Positions 58,975-64,000 of a stretch of 64,000 nt of DNA are shown here, one piece after another; the stretch's first letter is position 1, and each line of letters begins with the position of its first letter. Source of the DNA: DATBLE01 sp036555585 (GTDB taxonomy: Bacteria > Actinomycetota > Thermoleophilia > Gaiellales > Gaiellaceae); the NCBI GenBank assembly GCA_036555585.1, contig DATBLE010000047.1:62001-126000 (forward strand). Direction: 5' to 3'. A program made the translations under genes and the position numbers. The notes beneath the pieces were generated by a model. That model did no database searches. It saw only the letters and a list, made by a program, of their open reading frames with translations, and had not been told where the DNA came from.

Positions 58975-59445
58975 TTACGGCTCGACGGCGAGGACCTTGA
59001 AGCGCATCCGCCCCTTGGGCGCGTCGACGATGGCGACTTCCCCATGTCGGCGCCCCAGTAGCGCCTCGCCCAGAGGCGAGGCTACCGAGATTCGACCCTG
59101 GAAAGGATCGCCTTCGAAGGATCCAACGAGCTCAACTTCAAGCTTCTCGCCCGTGTCCATGTCACGCAGGCGCACACGCTCACCAACGTCGACGCTGCCG
59201 TTGAAAGCGTCGGGCTCCACCAGCTGCGCGGACGCAATACGCTCCTGAAGGGTTGCGATGCGCTGCTCGAGCAGAGCTTGCTCTTCTCGCGCCGCGTGGT
59301 AGTCGGCGTTCTCTCCAGTGTTTGCGTCGGTCGAGACAGCCTGGCGTATCCGTTCAGCAACCTCTCGGCGGCCGATGTCGCTCAAGCGCTCGAGCTCTTT
59401 CGTCAGCCTTGCAAGGCCGTCGGGGGTGATGAACGCTTCGCGCAT
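58975..59445 (-). CDS. greA: Transcription elongation factor GreA
   Basis: 156 residues from ATG at 59445, with AGGAGG five bases upstream. The N-terminal coiled coil contains STDANTGENADYHAAREEQ with the acidic tip residues (D/E) that stimulate RNA cleavage, and the C-terminal FKBP-like domain has GERVRLRDMDTGEKLEVELV and SPLGEALLGRRHGEV. It rescues backtracked RNA polymerase. Length is typical. Being embedded in a stress cluster, it may be a secondary Gre factor rather than the only copy. Confidence 0.95.
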   Translation of the reverse strand: MREAFITPDGLARLTKELERLSDIGRREVAERIRQAVSTDANTGENADYHAAREEQALLEQRIATLQERIASAQLVEPDAFNGSVDVGERVRLRDMDTGEKLEVELVGSFEGDPFQGRISVASPLGEALLGRRHGEVAIVDAPKGRMRFKVLAVEP

Positions 59446-59608
59446 TTTTCCTCCTTTAGCAACTGGCAGACAGCTCTTGGGCCCAGTGAGCTTCGCCGCG
59501 CTAGACGATCACGGCAATGAGGCCGAGCACCCATCTTGCTCAGTGCCGGCCCCGCTCGGCTGGCAGCACCGTGGCGTTACTGTGGTGGCGAGGAGGAAAA
59601 GAACAGAG

Positions 59609-59842
59609 ATGCCGTACGATCCCATTGAGCGCTGGGAATGGGAAGGCGGGGCCCTCGCGTCCCATCCAGAGCCGCCGGACGAAGCGCATGCGCACGACGA
59701 CGCGGGCAGTCGGACGAGCCGGCGGCGTATGCCCGAACGTTTCGTCCAACCTCCGCCCGGGGCAGAGCCGTCTCCGATCGGAAGTCCCGCGAGGCCGTGC
59801 CCCGCGGCCGCAACGCTCCCTCCTGATCCAACGACGCGGTAG
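59609..59842 (+). CDS. Small hypothetical protein (ERWEWEGG motif)
   Basis: 77 residues from ATG at 59609, with AGGAGG about eleven bases upstream. It begins MPYDPIERWEWEGGALASHP and continues as a polar, Pro/Arg/Ala-rich, probably disordered chain. The ERWEWEGG start recalls small actinobacterial proteins of unknown function; that is memory, not a search. Divergent from greA. 59843-60056 contains only a promoter-like region. Confidence 0.5.
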   Translation: MPYDPIERWEWEGGALASHPEPPDEAHAHDDAGSRTSRRRMPERFVQPPPGAEPSPIGSPARPCPAAATLPPDPTTR

Positions 59843-59975
59843 CGCTCCTGGGCGAATAGTGGGTCGCGTGCTCGACTAGGACACGGCGACCTAGCCTCGC
59901 AAAAAGCTTCGACGGTCTTAAGCCTCGGCGAGCCGCTCAGAACGCAGGACGATGGTGGCGAGACCCAGAGGCAAT

Positions 59976-59988
59976 GGGCCCTCGGCCC
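59976..59988. promoter_or_regulatory. Possible response-regulator box
   Basis: GGGCC-CTC-GGCCC, an inverted repeat 69 bp upstream of the Usp-HK-RR operon, is reminiscent of DevR/DosR-type boxes with GGGNC/GNCCC half-sites. The NarL-type regulator at 62175 would be the natural candidate to bind it. Weak, since GC-rich palindromes are common here. Confidence 0.3.
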
Positions 59989-60056
59989 GATAGGCAGCAC
60001 AGGAGGGATCTGAGAGCCTGGAATCGGGAGCAATACCGACCCAGGAAGGCGGAGCA

Positions 60057-60719
60057 GTGGTGGCTACCCAACAGAAGCCAGCGCGCCAACCAGCGCTCTT
60101 TGACCCGCAATCGATTGTCGGGCTTGCGTTGCATGAAACAGGCGGGCCGTACGAGGGCGAGCGGCCGATCGTGGCTGCGGTCGAGCCGCGCACGGCGCAA
60201 GTTGCCGCCGTCACGGCGGCGCGTCTCGCGCGAGAACTCGGCGCCCCGCTCGTGTTCATCTACGTGCGGGAGCGTCCGCCGGCGATCCTGGGAACTCCTC
60301 AGTACGAGCGGCGGCTGACGGAGGACCTGGTTCGCGGTCGAAAGACGCTGGACACGGCCCTCGCCGCAGCGAGCCACCACGGCGTAATGTCGTACGGCGA
60401 AATCCTCGAGGGCAACGCCCCGAAGCGGATTGTCGAGTTCGCGAGGGCTCGAGGAGCGCAGCTCCTCATCGTCGGCCAGCGGCGACGCCGCTTCCGGCCA
60501 AGCGTCGTCCGGCGAGTGATCCGCTCATCGGAGCAGCCTGTCGTGGTAGCTGTGGAGGCTGCTAACCGGGTGGCCCGGGCCTGGTTTCCCCGCCGGCGAG
60601 GGCGCCTGATCAAGGACCAAGGCCAGGTTGCCTCAAATGCTGTCCCCCGCAGGTCGTCGCAAGCTCCCATCGGCGAGATTGTGCGACCGAGGCCAGGTTT
60701 AGCGGAGGAAGAACGATGA
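60057..60719 (+). CDS. Universal stress protein family
   Basis: 220 residues from GTG at 60057. One Usp domain (ERPIVAAVEPRTAQVAAVTA near 43, APLVFIYVRERPPAILG near 70, GAQLLIVGQRRRRFRPSVVR near 140) with a positively charged C-terminal extension of about 45 residues. The Gly ATP motif is replaced by an Arg-rich loop. First gene of a probable four-gene operon with another Usp, a histidine kinase and its regulator; the next gene overlaps by ATGA. Confidence 0.85.
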   Translation: MVATQQKPARQPALFDPQSIVGLALHETGGPYEGERPIVAAVEPRTAQVAAVTAARLARELGAPLVFIYVRERPPAILGTPQYERRLTEDLVRGRKTLDTALAAASHHGVMSYGEILEGNAPKRIVEFARARGAQLLIVGQRRRRFRPSVVRRVIRSSEQPVVVAVEAANRVARAWFPRRRGRLIKDQGQVASNAVPRRSSQAPIGEIVRPRPGLAEEER

Positions 60720-61180
60720 GGGGCGGAACGATCGTCTGCGGAGTGCGGGAGTCATTGGACGGCCGCAGCGCCGCCCAACTCGGGTGTGCTCTCAGCGCAC
60801 GGCTCGGCCTCCGGCTGGTGCTCGTTCACGTCGTAGACGGAGTGCGGCCGGGCACCGAGGGAAGCTTGACAGCCCGGCAGCGCCGAACCGGCGGCGAGCA
60901 CATACTCAACGCGGTCGCGCGTGAGATTGAAACCCGGCCGGAGAAACGGGTCGTGCTCGGCGATCGCGTTGAGCGGCTCGCGCAGGTAGCGGCCGAAGAA
61001 GGGGCGGATCTGATCGTCCTGGGCTCACGTTCGACAGGCATCGGCGGCCGTAATCTCCGCTGCACGCTCGCGAGTGAACTCGAGACTGCGACGCCCGTAC
61101 CGGTAGTGGTCGCACCGCCGTCGACCCGAAAGCGCAGTAATCATCGGCTGTCCCTCGCCGCCAACGCCAGCGCGCGTTAG
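60716..61180 (+). CDS. Universal stress protein family
   Basis: 154 residues from ATG at 60716 (ATGA overlap). TIVCGVRESLDGRSAAQLGC, LRLVLVHVVDGVRPGTEG and GADLIVLGSRSTGIGGRNLR give one Usp domain with a G-x2-G start of the nucleotide motif. 23 nt before the histidine kinase gene, so probably cotranscribed. May be a sensor partner or target of the two-component pair. Confidence 0.88.
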   Translation: MRGGTIVCGVRESLDGRSAAQLGCALSARLGLRLVLVHVVDGVRPGTEGSLTARQRRTGGEHILNAVAREIETRPEKRVVLGDRVERLAQVAAEEGADLIVLGSRSTGIGGRNLRCTLASELETATPVPVVVAPPSTRKRSNHRLSLAANASAR

Positions 61181-61203
61181 AACTCTCCCGGAGGCGACAT
61201 CTG

Positions 61204-62175
61204 ATGAGGTTCTCCAGGCTTCCGTTGTTCTGGCGGGTCTTCGCGATCAACACGGCACCACTGGTGGTCGCGACGCTGTTGCTCATGTTCGCGCCGGTCA
61301 CGCTGCACGCGCCGATCCGTCTCACTGAAGTCGTTGTCCTCTCGGCGGGGCTAGCGGTGATACTGGCAGCGAACGTGCTGCTGCTCCGGCCGGCTTTTGC
61401 GTCACTGGACCGGCTTGTGCAGCGAATGCATACGGTTGACTTGCTTCGTCCGGGCCAGCGGCTTCCAGAAGGCGGTGGTGTCGAGGTGACCGAGCTCGTT
61501 CGGGGCTTCAATGAAATGCTGGCGAGGCTCGAGGAGGAGCGGCGTGAGAGCGGCCGTCGCGCGCTTGCGGCCCAGGAGGCCGAGCGGCTGCGGATCGCAC
61601 GCGGCCTGCACGACGAGGTTGGCCAGATACTCACCGGGGTGCTGTTACAACTGGGCTCCCTCGCCGATGCCGGTGCTGCGCAGCGCGAGACTGACCTTGA
61701 GGAGGCCAAGCAAGCGACCAGGCAGGCACTCGAGGAGGTGCGAAGAATTGCGCACGAACTCAGACCGGCTTCGCTTGAGCACCTGGGTCTTCTCAGCGCT
61801 CTGACAGAGCTGACGACCAAGTTCTCAGAACTGAGCGGGATCGTGATCGACCGTCGCTTTGATCCCGATCTTCCGTCACTCGCACCCGAGACCGAACTCG
61901 CTATCTACCGGGTCGCCCAAGAGAGTTTGACGAACGTCTCCCGCCACGCAGCGGCCGGCCGTGTCGAGGTCTCTCTCGAGAAAGGAATTGAAAGCGTCGT
62001 CCTGCGAGTCCTCGACGACGGCCGCGGCTTTGATGTTGACGCGCAGCCCAGCGGCCACGGCGGGCTTCGCGGGATGCGCGAACGAGCAGTGCTGGTCGGC
62101 GGTGCGCTCGCAATCAAGAAGGGTCACACGGGCGGCGTCGAGGTCAGGCTTGAAGTGCCGGCAGGATCCAGCTGA
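61204..62175 (+). CDS. NarL-type sensor histidine kinase
   Basis: 323 residues from ATG at 61204. Two N-terminal helices (12-32 and 42-62) with only a short outer loop, a HAMP-like linker (63-115), then a HisKA_3 dimerisation domain with phospho-acceptor His136 in RIARGLHDEVGQIL, N-box QESLTNVSRHA near 239 and G-boxes DDGRGFDV and GHGGLRGMRERA. There is no GAF or PAS haem domain. Stop and start of the regulator gene share one base (TGATG). Confidence 0.95.
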   Translation: MRFSRLPLFWRVFAINTAPLVVATLLLMFAPVTLHAPIRLTEVVVLSAGLAVILAANVLLLRPAFASLDRLVQRMHTVDLLRPGQRLPEGGGVEVTELVRGFNEMLARLEEERRESGRRALAAQEAERLRIARGLHDEVGQILTGVLLQLGSLADAGAAQRETDLEEAKQATRQALEEVRRIAHELRPASLEHLGLLSALTELTTKFSELSGIVIDRRFDPDLPSLAPETELAIYRVAQESLTNVSRHAAAGRVEVSLEKGIESVVLRVLDDGRGFDVDAQPSGHGGLRGMRERAVLVGGALAIKKGHTGGVEVRLEVPAGSS

Positions 62176-62831
62176 TGCCGATCCCGCTTGTCACACGGAT
62201 TCTCATCGCCGACGACTTCCCGGTCGTTCGTTCCGGGCTGAGGCGGGTGCTCGACGAGCAAGCAGACCTCCAAGTTGTTGCCGAGGCGGCGGACGGCGCC
62301 GAGGCGGTCGCGAAAGCCATGTCCGAGGACATCCATCTTGCGATTCTCGACGTGAGCATGCCTCGAATGACAGGAATTCAAGCCACTGCCGAACTCGCCA
62401 AACGGAAGCCGGAACTACGGGTGCTGATTCTCTCGATGCACGACAGCGAGCAGTTCCTTTTTGAAGCGCTCAAGGCCGGTGCCTCCGGTTACGTCCTCAA
62501 GTCGCAGGCTGACCAGGACATTGTTGAGGCGTGCCGCCAGACGATGCGCGGTCAGTCCTTCCTCTATCCGTCGGCCGTGGCCACGCTCGTTCGCGACTAT
62601 GTCGAACGGGGTCGACCAGACGACCAGCAGTTCGACATCCTCACACCACGCGAGCTCGAGGTGCTGAAGCTGATTGCCGAGGCGAAGACCTCCAAGGACA
62701 TCGCGAGGGAGCTTTTCATCAGTGTCAAGACCGTCGAGCGGCACCGGCAGAACATCCTCGACAAGCTCGGCATGAACGACCGGGTCGAGCTCACTCGTTA
62801 CGCGATTCGCCGGGGCCTCATCCAGGCGTAG
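62175..62831 (+). CDS. NarL/FixJ-type response regulator
   Basis: 218 residues from ATG at 62175. Receiver domain with acidic pair DD at 13-14, phospho-acceptor Asp59 in LAILDVSMPRMTG and Lys in GYVLKSQADQD near 108; LuxR-type helix-turn-helix at 155-215 (LTPRELEVLKLIAEAKTSKD, VKTVERHRQNILDKLGM). Partner of the kinase at 61204. The nearby Usp genes are its most likely targets. Confidence 0.96.
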   Translation: MPIPLVTRILIADDFPVVRSGLRRVLDEQADLQVVAEAADGAEAVAKAMSEDIHLAILDVSMPRMTGIQATAELAKRKPELRVLILSMHDSEQFLFEALKAGASGYVLKSQADQDIVEACRQTMRGQSFLYPSAVATLVRDYVERGRPDDQQFDILTPRELEVLKLIAEAKTSKDIARELFISVKTVERHRQNILDKLGMNDRVELTRYAIRRGLIQA

Positions 62832-62978
62832 CAGCGAACCGCCGCCCGTTCGAAGACAGGTCCATCGTCGAGGTGGAGTGCGGTCTCGGCTAACCAGTAA
62901 TAGGGGGTCGACCCGATATCCGTCAAAACGCAAAGAGGCGACGCTTAGGGCATGTCTCGGTCGGAAGGAGATCCCAAA

Positions 62979-63182
62979 ATGTCCATGTCGTCGATCCTCG
63001 ATACCGATCGTTCGGTAGAGCTGAAGAGCGTTGCGCCGACTTCCAAGGGGGCGCAGAAGGGCTTCCCGCCTCCTCCTGCTTCGCGCCCTGTCGCAGGCGC
63101 TCGAGTGAAAAGCCGCGGTCCGATCATCGCAGGCGGGATCATCCGCATGGCCATCGGCGGAACGAGAAGCGATGAATGCTGA
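62979..63182 (+). CDS. Small hypothetical protein
   Basis: 67 residues from ATG at 62979, preceded by AAGGAG at a good distance (an ATG at 62952 lacks one). Polar, Pro/Ser/Lys-rich N-terminal half (SKGAQKGFPPPPASRPVAGA) and a short hydrophobic end (GPIIAGGIIRMAIGG). No family recognised. Overlaps the next small gene by 11 nt. Confidence 0.45.
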   Translation: MSMSSILDTDRSVELKSVAPTSKGAQKGFPPPPASRPVAGARVKSRGPIIAGGIIRMAIGGTRSDEC

Positions 63183-63363
63183 CGTCGTGATCACGATCAT
63201 CTTCGGCGGCGAGGTCGCTCTCGCAGCAGTCGCCGGCGGCATCTTCGCCTGGCATTCGGCTCGCGCGTCCAGGGACCTCGGTCGCCATGAGCAGCTGAAC
63301 GGCGCGCGAGCTACCGTGCAGCCTTGCCGGCGTCGCGAACCGCGACCGCGCCCACGAAACTAG
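63172..63363 (+). CDS. Small single-helix membrane protein
   Basis: 63 residues from ATG at 63172: MNADVVITIIFGGEVALAAV continues the membrane helix to FAWHSARASRD, then an Arg/Pro-rich cytoplasmic tail. No family known. Downstream of the previous small frame; its stop overlaps the end of the convergent hemerythrin-cupin remnant. Confidence 0.45.
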   Translation: MNADVVITIIFGGEVALAAVAGGIFAWHSARASRDLGRHEQLNGARATVQPCRRREPRPRPRN

Positions 63364-63941
63364 TTAGTCGGCCTCGACGAACGATGCGATCTGCAGTCCG
63401 GGTCGCTCAAGTGGACCGAGAGATAGCGCAAGCCGCGCGGCCCCGCTTCGATCCGGCGTGGGCACCCCTCCGCGATGATCCGCGGCTGTCCCTCGGCGAA
63501 TGGGTAGCGGGCCTCGCCCACTGGACCGTCCCTGAGCCGGCGAGGCACGAGCAGCACGTCGCGCTGGTCATTCAAATGCTCCGGCGTGGCCGCCCGGATA
63601 CCAGGCGAGCATGGTGACGTTCAGGTCGTCACTGGCCGTCCCCACAGTGGCCCCCTCGACCTCACCGGCGTCTCCGTCGACAACTGGGGACTCCTGATCC
63701 GGCGCCAAAGCGAGCTGGTCGAGGCGCTCGCCGGCCAGCTGCTCGACAAGTCGGAAGGGCCACCGCTCTTCGAACCGGACGTGTGACTCGAGCAAGAGCC
63801 GGCGAGCTCGTCTGCTAGCCGAGCACCGAGCACGTGAAGCCGCAAAGCATGGTCGAGCACTGTGCGACCGTCCCCGTCGACGAGCAACGGGAAGACGGTT
63901 TCCTCCTCGCTACCGGGTGGCTCATTGCGCACGAGCCTCAT
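63360..63941 (-). pseudogene. Hemerythrin-like plus cupin fusion gene with two frameshifts
   Basis: From ATG at 63941 one frame reads MRLVRNEPPGSEEETVFPLL and HALRLHVLGARLADELAG. A second frame continues LLESHVRFEERWPFRLVEQL and DLNVTMLAWYPGG; a third continues EHLNDQRDVLLVPRRL and RRIEAGPRGLRYLSVHL. The order (acidic helical His/Glu region, H-x-R-F-E-E-R, cupin barrel) fits a hemerythrin-like domain fused to a cupin. The breaks lie near 63795-63815 and near 63590, where removing one G from a GGGCGGCC run restores the frame. Confidence 0.6.
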
Positions 63942-64000
63942 GGAGACCCAGGTGGGCGTGATAGTCGCACACCATTCCGCGGTACCTGTATGCCAGAAAC

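Noticed and set aside
63324..63786. Two plus-strand frames at the right end
   Set aside because: The minus strand encodes recognisable hemerythrin-like and cupin segments in the same interval, so the plus-strand frames are shadows despite fair codon bias.
1..64000. CRISPR array or rRNA operon
   Set aside because: No regularly spaced short repeats and no recognisable 16S, 23S or 5S segments were seen.

Overview
The window reads as a chromosomal piece of a high-GC Gram-positive soil bacterium, most likely an actinobacterium and possibly of the Thermoleophilia type. The reasons are strong G/C preference at third codon positions on both strands, many GTG and TTG starts, dense ATGA/GTGA stop-start overlaps, a MalT/LAL-type LuxR regulator, CtpE-like and CopB-like P-type ATPases and clustered universal stress proteins. 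The phylum is an inference. I see no rRNA, no complete tRNA, no CRISPR array and no transposase or integrase. Several genes carry single-base frameshifts; these may be real decay or assembly error.

0-5.3 kb holds small housekeeping and accessory genes: a truncated UspA, a TDT transporter/DUF488/cupin operon, a SnoaL-like protein, an AraC/VOC/DUF1801 operon and a membrane-anchored esterase. 5.3-21.3 kb looks like one catabolic regulon. An OYE-type reductase, a miniature FAH-like remnant and an IolC-like kinase diverge from a Liv-type substrate-binding protein and two permeases (no ATPases). A second, nine-gene minus-strand operon encodes a split PEP-synthase-like phosphotransferase, a GntR/FCD regulator, a kynurenine-formamidase-like cyclase, an HD protein, a three-subunit molybdenum hydroxylase and an SDR. 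Two near-identical operator-like sites (8607 and 21259) join both transcription units. The substrate is unknown; an aromatic or heterocyclic compound is the best guess.

21.3-36.3 kb is mixed accessory content: a DHA2 exporter, a LuxR/LAL regulator, an AhpD-like protein, an ACMSD-like amidohydrolase, an epimerase, decayed protease and SRPBCC fragments around a strong terminator, an AHL-lactonase-like hydrolase, a quinone reductase, a CzcO-like monooxygenase, and a multicopper oxidase that contains two inserted metal-binding Cys motifs.

36.3-50.3 kb is a modular metal/metalloid island. An ars operon (acr3-arsC-arsM-arsR) is flanked by 30-bp direct repeats. Next comes a sulfur/selenium-flavoured block: DUF1059, DsrE, an ArsM-like methyltransferase with an in-frame UGA in place of a conserved Cys plus a SECIS-like hairpin, an MFS protein, a persulfide-dioxygenase-like enzyme, an ArsR-rhodanese fusion, a second DsrE, a thioredoxin-like protein, an ArsR regulator and a CDF transporter. 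The last module, between two 47-49 bp tRNA-3'-half-like repeats, holds a decayed acetyltransferase, a disrupted OLD nuclease and a CopB-type copper ATPase. The candidate selenoprotein and the repeat-bounded modules are the most interesting things here.

50.6-64 kb is an ion-homeostasis and stress region: a CtpE-like ATPase, CorA, a Ca2+/cation exchanger, four Usp-type proteins, an FMN reductase, GreA, a NarL-type two-component pair and a frameshifted hemerythrin-cupin gene. It is reminiscent of DosR-type dormancy regulons.
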